Assembly: GCA_038257015.1 (NCBI GenBank)
Contig: JBBSJS010000004.1
Span: forward strand, 1 to 32,895
Source of the DNA: UBA920 sp038257015
Lineage (GTDB): Bacteria > Patescibacteriota > Doudnabacteria > UBA920
Length of the DNA: 32,895 nt
Direction of reading: 5' to 3'
Below the pieces are notes generated by a model, which saw only the letters and a program-made list of their open reading frames with translations, was not told the origin of the DNA and searched no databases. Positions 15,366-23,949 of the stretch are shown here, one piece after another. The position numbers and the translations under genes were made by a program. The number at the start of each line of letters is the position of its first letter. The stretch's first letter is position 1.

Positions 15366-15395
15366 GACCGCTAACGAAAGTTGGCGGTCTTTTTT
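15366..15395 (+). terminator. Intrinsic terminator after the 14229 gene
   Basis: GACCGC-t-AAC (15366-15375) pairs with GTT-g-GCGGTC (15380-15389) around a GAAA loop, followed by six T (15390-15395). A 13-nt palindrome CTGGACTGTCCAG overlaps the last codons of the gene. Confidence 0.92.
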
Positions 15396-15503
15396 ATTAC
15401 ACAGATTTTTGGAGCTTCTGACAACTTGCGAGGTAGCTAAAATTCCTCTAGTCTTACAAGTAATCCATATCAATGGAAATCTAGAAAATTTGAAGGAGAG
15501 ACT

Positions 15504-16316
15504 ATGAAGAATAAAATTGTACTCGTTGCAATTGTTTTGTTTTGTTATTCCTTCACGGTTTCCGCTCAAAATCCGCAGTTGTGCTACAACTCAAACGGTA
15601 GTTATTACTACGATTGCTCCGAGCAGAAGACCGTGCGTAAAGTATCAAGCAGTGACCGAACTAGTGGAAACAGTTCATCAACAAACAACATTACAGTGTA
15701 TGCTGGAAATAACTCCAATGTTGTGATTAACAATCAGACGCAACCGGCAACAAATGGTGTTACGCCACGACAGAGAAACTCTGTTGGGGCAAGTCTGTGC
15801 TATAATCCGAGCGGTAATTACTACTACGATTGCTCATCGGAAAATTATGATCGTCGTGTAGTTTCAAACTACCCAACGTCACCAGTACAGGTGTCTTGGC
15901 AAAACCAGTCGCCACAAGTGATTCAACAACCGAACCAAGTTTGGTACACGGACCGAGGAACTTATATTCCTCAACAAAACCAACAGGTTTACTACCCGAA
16001 CAACTCGGGAGTTTACTCAAACGGATATTATCCTGCTGTGCCTGTGAATCAGAACCCTGGCTATTATGGCAACTCCGGTTACTACAACCAGCCAGCGCCG
16101 ACTCCATATTGGCATGAGCAGAAGTCTTCTAGTGTCGTTCATGACATTCAGACTAATGCTGGCAACCCTGGTATGTGGTGGGGTAGTGGAGGTTTCAGTC
16201 CTCGAAACATCAATGTGAATTATCGGGTTCGCATTCAGCAAAACAAAACGTCCGTACGTGGAAGCACCGTCAACGGACAAGTTCCATATGTTTACAATAC
16301 AGGTTATGGGTGGTAA
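15504..16316 (+). CDS. Secreted Tyr/Asn/Gln/Ser-rich surface protein with two YYYD repeats
   Basis: 270 residues. The signal peptide MKNKIVLVAIVLFCYSFTVSA is predicted to be cleaved before QNPQ. The mature protein has two near-identical modules, LCYNSNGSYYYDCSEQ (26-41) and LCYNPSGNYYYDCSSE (98-113), each with two cysteines spaced to form a small loop. The rest is low-complexity, rich in N, Q, Y, S, P and G (YYPNNSGVYSNGYYP), with no C-terminal anchor. The make-up suggests a fibrous, matrix or adhesive surface protein; this is inference. The start is set by AAGGAGAG 4 nt before the ATG. No clear promoter is seen in the 108 nt after the upstream terminator. It may work with the 14229 product, as both are secreted and neighbouring. 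Confidence 0.82.
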   Translation: MKNKIVLVAIVLFCYSFTVSAQNPQLCYNSNGSYYYDCSEQKTVRKVSSSDRTSGNSSSTNNITVYAGNNSNVVINNQTQPATNGVTPRQRNSVGASLCYNPSGNYYYDCSSENYDRRVVSNYPTSPVQVSWQNQSPQVIQQPNQVWYTDRGTYIPQQNQQVYYPNNSGVYSNGYYPAVPVNQNPGYYGNSGYYNQPAPTPYWHEQKSSSVVHDIQTNAGNPGMWWGSGGFSPRNINVNYRVRIQQNKTSVRGSTVNGQVPYVYNTGYGW

Positions 16317-16339
16317 CACTCGATATTCCATGTAAGCAC

Positions 16340-16371
16340 GCAGACTTTTCTTCGGGAGAGTCTGCTTTTTT
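16340..16371 (+). terminator. Intrinsic terminator with UUCG tetraloop
   Basis: An 11-bp stem (16340-16350 with 16355-16365, GCAGACT/AGTCTGC outside) closed by C(TTCG)G, an especially stable tetraloop, followed by six T (16366-16371). Confidence 0.93.
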
Positions 16372-16394
16372 ATTTAAAAGCCCACTAAGCTAAT

Positions 16395-16423
16395 TTGCAA
16401 AACACCCGTAAATTTGCTATAAT
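16395..16423 (+). promoter_or_regulatory. Promoter of the 16459 GT2 gene
   Basis: TTGCAA (16395-16400), 17-nt spacer, TGC-TATAAT with -10 at 16418-16423. Leader about 30 nt, no Shine-Dalgarno. Confidence 0.8.
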
Positions 16424-16458
16424 TAACTAAAGATAATCTTATCAAGTAACAAAAATAA

Positions 16459-17193
16459 ATGCGAAAACTCTCTGTGGTAATTCCAGCTTACAATGAAGAA
16501 GCTCGTATTGCCGACACCTTACAAAATCTAGATAGTTATCCAGAAAAGCAATCCTACGACTATCAAATTGTAGTGGTGGTTAATAATAGCCATGACCGCA
16601 CTTACGATATTGTTCGCGAGCTAGAAGCCACTACTGTTCAAAAAGCTACAGCTATGGATTTAAAAGAAGGTGGAAAAGGTAACGCAGTAAGACGTGGTAT
16701 TTTAGAAGTCGCCGATGGGGACATTATTATGTTTATGGATGCTGATAACGCCACACCGATTTCAGAAGTGGAGAAATTTTTACCTTACTTTGAGCAAGGC
16801 TACGATGTTGTCATTGGTTCTCGTTACACTAATCCCGATTTGGTAAAAGTACGACAACCTCTATACCGTATCGTGTTGTCACGCATGAGTAATTTCCTGA
16901 TTCAGTTATTAGCCGTTCCAGGAATAAAAGATACTCAATTAGGCTTTAAAGCATTTACAGCTGAAGCTGCCAAAGATATTTTCCCAGACGTAACAGTGCT
17001 TCGTTGGGGATTTGATATGGAAGTACTAACAATCGCACTTGCTCGCGGTCATAAAATTAAAGAAATTGGTGTTTCATGGACTGAACATGGTGGTGGTCAT
17101 GTGCCAATGAGCGCTTATGTTGAATCTCTTATCGATTTGTTCAAAATCAAACTTCGTTCTCTATCTGGGAAATACCGCCCGCATAGTTTTTAG
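16459..17193 (+). CDS. GT2 polyprenyl-phosphate sugar synthase (dolichol-phosphate mannose synthase-like)
   Basis: 244 residues, a typical length for DPM1/DPG-synthase-like enzymes without TM domains. KLSVVIPAYNEEARIADTL opens the GT-A fold; KGNAVRRGI is the conserved helix; MDADNATP supplies the D94-x-D96 metal site; DTQLGFKAF and RWGFDMEVL are family signatures. These enzymes move a sugar from a nucleotide donor to polyprenyl phosphate at the cytosolic face, making the donor that GT-C transferases (such as the one at 1-1501) use outside. That functional link is inferred. It is monocistronic, with its own promoter and terminator. Confidence 0.92.
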   Translation: MRKLSVVIPAYNEEARIADTLQNLDSYPEKQSYDYQIVVVVNNSHDRTYDIVRELEATTVQKATAMDLKEGGKGNAVRRGILEVADGDIIMFMDADNATPISEVEKFLPYFEQGYDVVIGSRYTNPDLVKVRQPLYRIVLSRMSNFLIQLLAVPGIKDTQLGFKAFTAEAAKDIFPDVTVLRWGFDMEVLTIALARGHKIKEIGVSWTEHGGGHVPMSAYVESLIDLFKIKLRSLSGKYRPHSF

Positions 17194-17215
17194 AAAAAAT
17201 TTCAAGCATTTTTGA

Positions 17216-17268
17216 AACCCTGCCCGCAAACAATCTTTTAAAGAAGTTGGTTTGCGCCAGGGTTTTTT
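17216..17268 (+). terminator. Intrinsic terminator after the 16459 gene
   Basis: AACCCTG (17216-17222) pairs with CAGGGTT (17258-17264) and CGCAAAC (17225-17231) with GTTTGCG (17250-17256), with an inner CAA-CTT/AAG-TTG stem, then a T-rich tract to 17274. Confidence 0.88.
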
Positions 17269-17351
17269 ATTTTTGTTAAATCAGCAAATGTAACTTAAGT
17301 AAGAGTTATTAGTCTATTATTATGACAAGAGCTTGGAAATCTGAATGCGTC

Positions 17352-17360
17352 TGCTATAAT
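17352..17360 (+). promoter_or_regulatory. Extended -10 promoter of the subtilase gene
   Basis: TGC-TATAAT with -10 at 17355-17360, 18 nt before ATG 17379, the same spacing as in front of the 1559 gene. The leader would be about 12 nt. It lies inside the longer open frame from 17322, which argues against that start. Confidence 0.65.
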
Positions 17361-17378
17361 GGCAGTAGTTTAAAATAT

Positions 17379-19265
17379 ATGAAATTATCTAAAATGTTAA
17401 GAAAATCTGTGTTATTGTTCAGTATTTGTCTACTAGTAGTAGCGGGTTTTGTTGTGCCATCATCAAGACAAAACTTGAGCGCAAACACAATATCTAGTAT
17501 TCGGCATTCTTACAACATTCAATTTGAGGCAAACTTAGACTCCCAACAGCTCATTACAGAATTATCACAAAATGGTTTCCAACCCAAACAGTTATTTTCC
17601 AACTCGAGTTCAGCTCAGCTAAAAAACTACTTTAATATTCAAACTAGCAGTACGCCAACAGAAGTGAAACAAGCTCTAGGTGATGGTTTAGTTAATCTGG
17701 AAATTGAAAAAGAGTTCTCTATTAATTTAATTGAAACTGCACTTATCCCAAACGATCCTGGTGTAACTACTAATCCAGCTAATATCGATAAACAGTGGGG
17801 ATTGCTTAAAGCAAATTTTGATAAAGCTTGGGATGTAACAACTGGCTCTAGAGATGTGGTGGTTGCGATTATTGATACCGGAGTAGATACTACTCACGAA
17901 GATTTACGTGGTGCTCGTTTCCAGATTGGTTATGATGTTATTAATCAACGCTCTATTCCCACCCGTTCTGACTCGGACGAAAATGGTCACGGTACTTTAG
18001 TGGCAGGAGTGATTGGTGCGACAGCTGATAATGAGCTTGGAATTTCTGGCGCAGCCTGGCAAGTAACAATGTTGCCAGTTAAAGCTTTAAGTAATAGAGG
18101 GACTGGTACTTCTTCTAACATAGCTGAGGCAATTGTCTGGGCAACGGATAACGGAGCTGATGTAATCAATTTATCATTAGGAGGCACGGGCTTCAGTCAT
18201 GATACAGTTTTATCTGATGCAATTACTTATGCATTTGATAGGAATGTTGTAATTGTTGCAGCAGCTGGGAATGACGCAGCGATTACTGGTGGTAATTTAG
18301 ACAATTCACCCGTTTTTCCAATCTGTAACGATAATGGAAAAAATATGATTATCGGTGTTACCGCAACCGATGTAAACGATCTCAAGCCAACTTTTGCAAA
18401 CTATGGTAAGAATTGTATCGATGTAACCGCGCCTGGTCGTCGAATTCTTTCTACTATTAACCACGATCCAGCCACTGGTCGTTACGAAGCCAATGCTTAC
18501 GCTTACGCGTCAGGAACTTCATTGGCTGTGCCTTATGTCAGCGCCCAAGCTGTTTTATTAAAAGCTCTTTATCCAACTGCAACTAACCGTCAAATCCGCG
18601 ATAGGATTATTAGTACCGCGCAAAGTATTGATAATTCAAATCTAAGTCAGTGTGGAGGAACTTCTTGTCGTGGGCTTATCGGCATGGGTCGCATTGATGT
18701 ATCAAAAAGTTTATCGGAACCATTTCCTGTAATCGTCGATGGTGATATTGTGAAGGTTGATGGCAGTAACGATTGGTATTTAATCAATGGTTCTAAAAAA
18801 CAATTTATTTCACCGTTCGTAAAAGAACAACGATACACCAAAGTTGTACCAAAAACTATAACCGCCGATGAATTATCACGATACCCTGAAAGTTCTTACG
18901 CAGAGCCGTTAGAAGGAACTTTGGTGAAAGTATTTGACGATTCCGCAATCTATTATATTTCCAATGGGTTAAAGCTGCCAGTCACTTATCAAGTGTTCTT
19001 GCTTCGTAATTTAGACTTTGCAAATGTGTACACTTTGAGTTCAACAGAAGTGAACTCCTGGCTTAGTGGTAGTTTCTTAACACCACCAGAAGGGACATTA
19101 ATGAGAACAGGAAACAATCCAACTGTATATTGGGTCAGTGGTGGGGTATTGCATGCCATTAATAATAATTACTTCATCCAACGCGGTTTATCTATCTTTC
19201 CAGTTATCTATGTTGACGATTTAGATATCGCTAGTTTTCCAAAAGGCAACCCATACATTTTGTAA
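17379..19265 (+). CDS. Secreted subtilisin-like serine protease (S8) with C-terminal surface repeats
   Basis: 628 residues from ATG 17379 (MKLSKMLRKSVLLFSICLL), chosen because a signal sequence then leads the protein and the promoter lies just upstream. After the signal peptide comes a prodomain-like part (about 45-125). The peptidase domain follows with the full triad: Asp166 (IIDTGVDTTHED), His204 (NGHGTLVAGV), oxyanion-hole Asn (AAAGNDA) and Ser381 (SGTSLAVPYVSAQ). The C-terminal third (about 445-628) holds three related units of the form G-x-L-V-x-x...VYYI-x-x-G-x-K, for example EGTLVKVFDDSAIYYISNGL. The same units occur in the next gene's product. This suggests an export-dependent protease held at the cell surface or in a matrix by these repeats. 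Substrates are unknown. Confidence 0.94.
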   Translation: MKLSKMLRKSVLLFSICLLVVAGFVVPSSRQNLSANTISSIRHSYNIQFEANLDSQQLITELSQNGFQPKQLFSNSSSAQLKNYFNIQTSSTPTEVKQALGDGLVNLEIEKEFSINLIETALIPNDPGVTTNPANIDKQWGLLKANFDKAWDVTTGSRDVVVAIIDTGVDTTHEDLRGARFQIGYDVINQRSIPTRSDSDENGHGTLVAGVIGATADNELGISGAAWQVTMLPVKALSNRGTGTSSNIAEAIVWATDNGADVINLSLGGTGFSHDTVLSDAITYAFDRNVVIVAAAGNDAAITGGNLDNSPVFPICNDNGKNMIIGVTATDVNDLKPTFANYGKNCIDVTAPGRRILSTINHDPATGRYEANAYAYASGTSLAVPYVSAQAVLLKALYPTATNRQIRDRIISTAQSIDNSNLSQCGGTSCRGLIGMGRIDVSKSLSEPFPVIVDGDIVKVDGSNDWYLINGSKKQFISPFVKEQRYTKVVPKTITADELSRYPESSYAEPLEGTLVKVFDDSAIYYISNGLKLPVTYQVFLLRNLDFANVYTLSSTEVNSWLSGSFLTPPEGTLMRTGNNPTVYWVSGGVLHAINNNYFIQRGLSIFPVIYVDDLDIASFPKGNPYIL

Positions 19266-19271
19266 TTAAAT

Positions 19272-19305
19272 CAAGGCTCAAACATAGAATTGGGCTTTGT
19301 TTTTT
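19272..19305 (+). terminator. Intrinsic terminator after the subtilase gene
   Basis: 10-bp stem CAAGGCTCAA (19272-19281) with TTGGGCTTTG (19290-19299), two G-U pairs, followed by T6. Confidence 0.86.
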
Positions 19306-19383
19306 CTCGTTTCTTTGTTAATCTGTAATAGATTAAAAAATGGTTCGTTTGAACTTATATACACTAATTTAACTGAAACAAAC

Positions 19384-21354
19384 ATGATAACTACAAAACA
19401 AATTTTCACTTTATTGACGGCAGGTTTATTTTTTTTCACTGCCAATGCAACAGTTTTTGCCCAACCAGCTTTTGACCAGAGCTTTAATCCTGATATTTTG
19501 ATTTCGGATTATGATTTTTCTAATGTCAATGCGTGGTCCAGCGCATCTCAAGTACAAGCATTTCTTGAAGCAAAAGGTAGTCCTTTGGCCAATACCACAC
19601 CTGCTTTCCTGGGAATGTTGTTGGAACCAGAATCAGTTTCAGTAAAAACTGCTCTAAAAGACCCAAATGCTAACCTTAATCGCAAACGAACAGCAGCAGA
19701 ACTTATATTTGACTCTAGTGTCAGGGCAGGGCTAAATCCTCAAGCCACACTTGCACTAATCAACAAAGAACAAGGTTTGATTACAGGTAGGCGCGGTGTT
19801 ACAAATGAAGTCATGCAGACGGCATTAAATCATGCAGTCGGCTATGGTTGTCAGGGTAGTAATTGCCAGAATATTTACATAGGTTTTTATTATCAATTAT
19901 TTGGTAACGTTGATGCTGAAGGTAATACTTACTTAGGAGCTACTAGGTCATTGATGCGTGCCTTCAGTACTCCAGGAGGCCTTGGTCCATATTATGAAGG
20001 CAGGACAACTAGAGTAGGCGATGTTGTACTTTTTAGAAACTACTCTACAACTGGATTTGCCAACGTTCCTCCAAGCCAGACAGTTACTATTGGTAACAGA
20101 GCTACAGCAGCTATGTATAGATATGACCCCTTCGTGTTTAATAGTAACTATAACTTTTGGTACTTTTTCAAAGAATGGTTTGGTTCATCAGGCTCTGATA
20201 TCCCGGGCAGTAATCTTGGCGAGCTAAATGGTAAGGCTGTTAAAAGTTCCCGCACTTCAACAACTATTTACTTTATCGAAAACGGACAGAAGTATAGATT
20301 GTACCCATTCGTGGCAGAAGCCCGTAATATTGATATTGATCGCGCAGAAGTTATAAGTCGAAGTAAGCTCGACGATTATTCATCTGCAGGAAATTTATCA
20401 GTACCCGACAAGACCTTGGTAGAATATGAGGATGATTTATATTTCTTTAGCGGTAATAAAAAATATCTTGTAACAGAAGAACAGGCAAGAGCTCGCGGAT
20501 TAAAGCCCAACGAAGCGATCAATGGTGACAGTGATGCTAGACGATACGACACTGGAAACTTATCTGATCTTACACCTGTCACACCACCAAGTTCACCGAC
20601 ACCAGCTCCAGCACCAGTACCTAATCAGCCGGAAGGCAATGACCCGTTCTTCAAAGAAGGGGCGATCTTACGAGGCAATAACAGTCCAGCAGTCTATTTG
20701 GTCTCGGGCGGTAAACTAAAACTATTTACTTTTGCAACTTTCGTGCAGTATGCTGCTGCGGCAAATATGACATTAGTGTCTGATGATTTGCTTTCAAAGT
20801 ATCCAAAAGATGGATTGGTGTTACCTAAGAACGGTAGTTTAGTTAAATCTTTCAATTCGCCAACAGTTTATTTCTACGAAGATAATCAGAAAAAACCGAT
20901 GGATGGAGAAATTTTCCGCAACCGTGGTTTCTCATTCACAAATGTGTTTGAACTAGATCAAAATGAAATTGATGCTTTGGCTCTTGGGAAATTTCCCGTA
21001 CCAGCTGACAACTCTTACTACCGCCATAAAATTTCTGGTGAATTATTCTGGTTTAAAGATGGTCAAAAACGCTTCATCTCAAAACTAGTAGCACTTAACC
21101 GTAGCATTACTCCAGACTTCGTGTTTGGTGAAGAAACTGTTGACCACTTAACAAGCGGCTCCGCAATAATGCCAAAAGATGGAGTAGTATTGAAAGGTGA
21201 TAAGTCACCTGCGGTTTATCAAGTTGTAGACGGTAAGCTTGCCTTGATGAGTTACGAAGCTTTCGTCGGTCGTAAAATCAATCCAGCGCAAATCAGTATT
21301 GTACCAGATGCAGAAATTGCACTTTATCCAACAGGTCCGATTCTCGCAAGGTAA
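19384..21354 (+). CDS. Secreted lysozyme-like domain protein with surface repeats
   Basis: 656 residues from ATG 19384 (MITTKQIFTLLTAGLFFF); the frame is open from 19297, but that extension overlaps the upstream terminator. The signal peptide probably ends at VFA-QPA. Residues about 95-215 contain LALINKEQGLIT (Glu129), NHAVGYGCQGSNCQNIYIGF and YYQLFGN, matching, from memory, a lysozyme/transglycosylase-like family with a KEQGLV...GYGCPD...YYGFFNQ pattern. Cell-wall cleavage with Glu129 as the acid is inference. Repeats of the VYxVxxGK type follow, interrupted by a Pro-rich linker (PSSPTPAPAPVPNQPEG); about five units are visible, related to those of the neighbouring subtilase. No clear promoter or RBS is seen in the 78 nt before the ATG. 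Confidence 0.85.
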   Translation: MITTKQIFTLLTAGLFFFTANATVFAQPAFDQSFNPDILISDYDFSNVNAWSSASQVQAFLEAKGSPLANTTPAFLGMLLEPESVSVKTALKDPNANLNRKRTAAELIFDSSVRAGLNPQATLALINKEQGLITGRRGVTNEVMQTALNHAVGYGCQGSNCQNIYIGFYYQLFGNVDAEGNTYLGATRSLMRAFSTPGGLGPYYEGRTTRVGDVVLFRNYSTTGFANVPPSQTVTIGNRATAAMYRYDPFVFNSNYNFWYFFKEWFGSSGSDIPGSNLGELNGKAVKSSRTSTTIYFIENGQKYRLYPFVAEARNIDIDRAEVISRSKLDDYSSAGNLSVPDKTLVEYEDDLYFFSGNKKYLVTEEQARARGLKPNEAINGDSDARRYDTGNLSDLTPVTPPSSPTPAPAPVPNQPEGNDPFFKEGAILRGNNSPAVYLVSGGKLKLFTFATFVQYAAAANMTLVSDDLLSKYPKDGLVLPKNGSLVKSFNSPTVYFYEDNQKKPMDGEIFRNRGFSFTNVFELDQNEIDALALGKFPVPADNSYYRHKISGELFWFKDGQKRFISKLVALNRSITPDFVFGEETVDHLTSGSAIMPKDGVVLKGDKSPAVYQVVDGKLALMSYEAFVGRKINPAQISIVPDAEIALYPTGPILAR

Positions 21355-21368
21355 TAATCAAAATAGTA

Positions 21369-21401
21369 AACCCCGACTTTCCAAAGAAGTCAGGGTTTTT
21401 T
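21369..21401 (+). terminator. Intrinsic terminator after the 19384 gene
   Basis: AACCC-c-GACTT (21369-21379) with AAGTC-a-GGGTT (21387-21397), one internal mismatch, then a T run to 21401. Confidence 0.88.
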
Positions 21402-21456
21402 AAAAGACTAATTCACAATAGTGAGTATCGCACAGCCTATAAACGCTTCATTTTTG

Positions 21457-21465
21457 TGATACAAT
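21457..21465 (+). promoter_or_regulatory. Extended -10 promoter of the flippase gene, leaderless type
   Basis: TG-a-TACAAT with -10 at 21460-21465 and exactly 6 nt to ATG 21472. No strong -35. Confidence 0.68.
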
Positions 21466-21471
21466 AATGAA

Positions 21472-22929
21472 ATGGTAGCACCATCCACAAACATTTTTTG
21501 GCTAACATTTTCCAGGGTCATCTCTTTGATCCTTTTGTTTTTGGCATATACACAATTATTCCGTTACTTAGGTCCTTATGTGTCTGGGCAATTCCAATTC
21601 GTGCTTTCTTTCACGACCATTTTTGGTGTAATCATCGACTTCGGCATCCAACAATATATCACTAAAAAAATCAGCGAGGAACCACAAAACGCCAAAAAAT
21701 ACTTTCAAAACTTTTTTGCCGTTGAAGTAGCTCTAATTGGTATTGTCTACGCTTCAATGTTGGGCGTAGCTTTAATTAATGACTATGATTCAATCGTTTT
21801 GTACGGAATTATGATTGCCGGATTTGGTATAGCTTTACACGGATTAATTTATCCGTTCTTGTCCGTAATGAGCGCCTTTTACGATTTGCGTAAAGTAGCC
21901 ATGATAAATCTACTAAGTTCAATCATAAACTTTAGTATTATTTTAGCAACCATACATTTTCAAGCCGGTATTTTGATGTTATTGTCCCAACAATTTATTT
22001 ATTCCATCTGGGCAGTCTTCTTTTACTATCATTTTGTTCAAAAACACATCGGTCCACCAGAGTTACTAAAGTCATTTAGAAGACTAGACTTCAAACTAAT
22101 TAAAACGATAATGATAGCGGCTTTCCCGTTTGCGTTGCTTGTCGGTTTTAGTACGATCTATAATCGTATCGATATTGTTCTAATTACAAAATTCTTGGGT
22201 TATGAGCAAACCGGACTTTATACAGCGGCTTATAAATTTTATGATTTGATTGCATTTTTCCCAGCCGTAGTTTCACTTTCTCTTTATCCTCTGTTTGCCA
22301 GTTTAATGGTCAAGAACCGAATTGGAGAGATACGTTTGATTATTGAAAAATATTTGCGTTTTATGATGGCAATGGCTTTGCCAATTGCAGTCGGTGGAAC
22401 GATTATGGCTGAGCCGATTATCACTTTGGTAGCCGGCGACAGGTTTATTGAAGCAGCTGTAGTGTTAAAAGTCTTGGTTTGGGCACCGGCTATTCTATAT
22501 ATCTACATTGTTGTAAATGCATTAATTATTTCTCAACTAACTAGGTTGGCAACTTATATTACCGGTGTTAACGTGCTGATTAATATTATCGGTAATATAA
22601 TTTTGTTGCCACGCATCGGTATTATTGGCGCGGCGATTATGACCATTGTTGCAGAATTCTTGCAAGGTTTATTTTACTTTTACTTTGTGCGTAAAAAAAT
22701 CACCAAGTTTCATTTCTGGAGATTTTTGCCAAAGCCGATTATCGCTGTAATTTTAATGGGCCTTGTTGTGTGGCAAGTTCAAACCTTGTCCGTGTTCTTG
22801 GTTGTACCGATTGGCGCTATTGTTTATGGAGTAGTATTGTTGATTCTAGGGTTTGTTAAGAAAGACGATATCGATTTTGTGAAAGGTTTAATTACAAAAA
22901 GCAATGCCTCCATTGAAACCAAAATCTAA
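21472..22929 (+). CDS. Wzx-like oligosaccharide/polysaccharide flippase (MOP superfamily)
   Basis: 485 residues with 12-14 predicted TM segments, the normal size and layout of Wzx/MurJ-type exporters. The N-terminus (STNIFWLTFSRVISLILLFL) and internal blocks such as QYITKKISEEPQNAKKYF, YNRIDIVLITKFLGYEQTG and YTAAYKFYDLIAFFPA are typical of polysaccharide biosynthesis proteins of this superfamily. It would move lipid-linked glycan repeats, such as those begun by the WecA-like enzyme and extended with rhamnose, to the outer face of the membrane. A MurJ-type lipid II role cannot be excluded but fits the surroundings less well. Its 3' end overlaps the next gene by 26 nt. Confidence 0.9.
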   Translation: MVAPSTNIFWLTFSRVISLILLFLAYTQLFRYLGPYVSGQFQFVLSFTTIFGVIIDFGIQQYITKKISEEPQNAKKYFQNFFAVEVALIGIVYASMLGVALINDYDSIVLYGIMIAGFGIALHGLIYPFLSVMSAFYDLRKVAMINLLSSIINFSIILATIHFQAGILMLLSQQFIYSIWAVFFYYHFVQKHIGPPELLKSFRRLDFKLIKTIMIAAFPFALLVGFSTIYNRIDIVLITKFLGYEQTGLYTAAYKFYDLIAFFPAVVSLSLYPLFASLMVKNRIGEIRLIIEKYLRFMMAMALPIAVGGTIMAEPIITLVAGDRFIEAAVVLKVLVWAPAILYIYIVVNALIISQLTRLATYITGVNVLINIIGNIILLPRIGIIGAAIMTIVAEFLQGLFYFYFVRKKITKFHFWRFLPKPIIAVILMGLVVWQVQTLSVFLVVPIGAIVYGVVLLILGFVKKDDIDFVKGLITKSNASIETKI

Positions 22930-23347
22930 ACTAACTCCCAAAACTGTGATGATGTTCGGCACCTTTGATATGATTCACGAGGGTCATGTTAATTTGTTTG
23001 CACAAGCTCGCAAGTTGGCAGGTAAAGAAGGTTTAGTGATAGTGTCTATTGCTAGAGATGTAAATGTAAAACGCATTAAAGGCCGAACTCCTCGTAATAA
23101 CGAGAAGCAAAGACAGAAGTTAGTGAAAAGTTCCCGCTTGGTAGATAAAGTAATTCTCGGAGCTTTAAAGAACTATTTTGCACGAATTAAGACACTTCAA
23201 CCAGATGTAATCGCGCTCGGCTACGATCAGACCGCTTACGTGGATAAGCTAAAGACAGATTTGAAATTAGCTAAAATGAGCACTAAAGTTGTTAGACTTA
23301 AGCCTTATCAGCCTAAGAAATTCAAAACCAGCCTTTTGTTGAAGTAG
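22904..23347 (+). CDS. Cytidylyltransferase-family nucleotidyltransferase (FAD synthase/TagD-like)
   Basis: 147 residues. MMFGTFDMIHEGHVNLF supplies the G19-T-F-D22 and H25-x-G-H28 motifs that bind nucleotide phosphates in this superfamily. RIKGRTPRNNEKQRQKLV and RLVDKVILG follow, then PDVIALGYDQ, which is strong in archaeal-type FAD synthases (RibL) and related glycerol-phosphate cytidylyltransferases. It could therefore make FAD, a CDP-alcohol or an ADP-sugar; the sequence does not decide. The ATG lies inside the flippase gene (26-nt overlap), so the two are co-transcribed, which favours a surface-polymer precursor role (inference). Confidence 0.87.
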   Translation: MPPLKPKSKLTPKTVMMFGTFDMIHEGHVNLFAQARKLAGKEGLVIVSIARDVNVKRIKGRTPRNNEKQRQKLVKSSRLVDKVILGALKNYFARIKTLQPDVIALGYDQTAYVDKLKTDLKLAKMSTKVVRLKPYQPKKFKTSLLLK

Positions 23348-23375
23348 TTGCCATTCTTAGCAGATTTGTTATGCT
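23348..23375 (+). promoter_or_regulatory. Promoter of the 23420 gene
   Basis: TTGCCA (23348-23353), 16-nt spacer, TG-t-TATGCT with -10 at 23370-23375. The leader of about 38 nt contains a CTGG-aaag-CCAG hairpin (23384-23395) and the RBS AGGGGG (23409-23414). Confidence 0.7.
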
Positions 23376-23419
23376 GTGAGTAACTGGAAAGCCAGATACT
23401 CAAACGACAGGGGGATAAT

Positions 23420-23815
23420 ATGGCAACTGCAATTTTCGAGAAAAACCTTCTAAACACTCCATTGTTAATTGCCTTGGCTCTCTTAAAAGGGATTGATCAG
23501 GCAAAGCGTGGGAGTATCGTTAACATTTACACTCTTACTGAACACTTATTAGTGCTCAAAAACGAAGGTATTGGCATTGACCGTGCATCTATGGCAATCC
23601 ATGCCTACGGTCAATACTACTGCAGAGACCTGGATCTTTTTCTCACTGAAGAAGAAATGTATGGCAACCTGACACATTACCATCTAGACTCGGTAGGTTT
23701 CACACCGCAGACTGAACTTGCTTGCTTAACAACCATTCAAGATTATACTGCAGATGATCCCGAGTTAGAGGCACTCATCAGTTGCGCCAGAGCTATTCTG
23801 GGGATTGAGCAATAA
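23420..23815 (+). CDS. Unrecognised soluble protein with strong RBS
   Basis: 131 residues; no family recognised. AGGGGGAT lies 5 nt before the ATG. The N-terminal half is helical and fairly hydrophobic (LLIALALLKGIDQAKRG, YTLTEHLLVLKNEGIGIDR) without being a convincing TM segment or signal peptide. The second half is acidic (FLTEEEMYGN, DYTADDPELEALI). Three cysteines are present. It is monocistronic, with its own promoter and terminator, between the flippase operon and the sigma factor. It shares the strong-RBS, stand-alone arrangement of the other unknown genes in this window. Confidence 0.75.
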   Translation: MATAIFEKNLLNTPLLIALALLKGIDQAKRGSIVNIYTLTEHLLVLKNEGIGIDRASMAIHAYGQYYCRDLDLFLTEEEMYGNLTHYHLDSVGFTPQTELACLTTIQDYTADDPELEALISCARAILGIEQ

Positions 23816-23842
23816 CTGCTCTAAGAAGATTCCGTAATATAG

Positions 23843-23875
23843 AATCCGACGAAGTATTACTTTGCCGGATTTTTT
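23843..23875 (+). terminator. Intrinsic terminator after the 23420 gene
   Basis: AATCCG-a-CGAAGT (23843-23855) pairs with ACTTTG-c-CGGATT (23859-23871) around ATT, with one mismatch, followed by T4-T5. Confidence 0.88.
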
Positions 23876-23949
23876 CATAAATTTTTTTGTTACTTTTTCC
23901 CGACTCCTACGTTATATATTATGCAAGCGCATGCAGTAGACTAAGCTTA

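Noticed and set aside
15354..15569. 71-codon minus-strand frame between the two secreted-protein genes
   Set aside because: It crosses a strong plus-strand terminator and the start of the 15504 gene, with no RBS or promoter of its own.
17322..17378. 19-residue extension of the subtilase
   Set aside because: It contains the TATAAT box; the signal peptide begins at ATG 17379.
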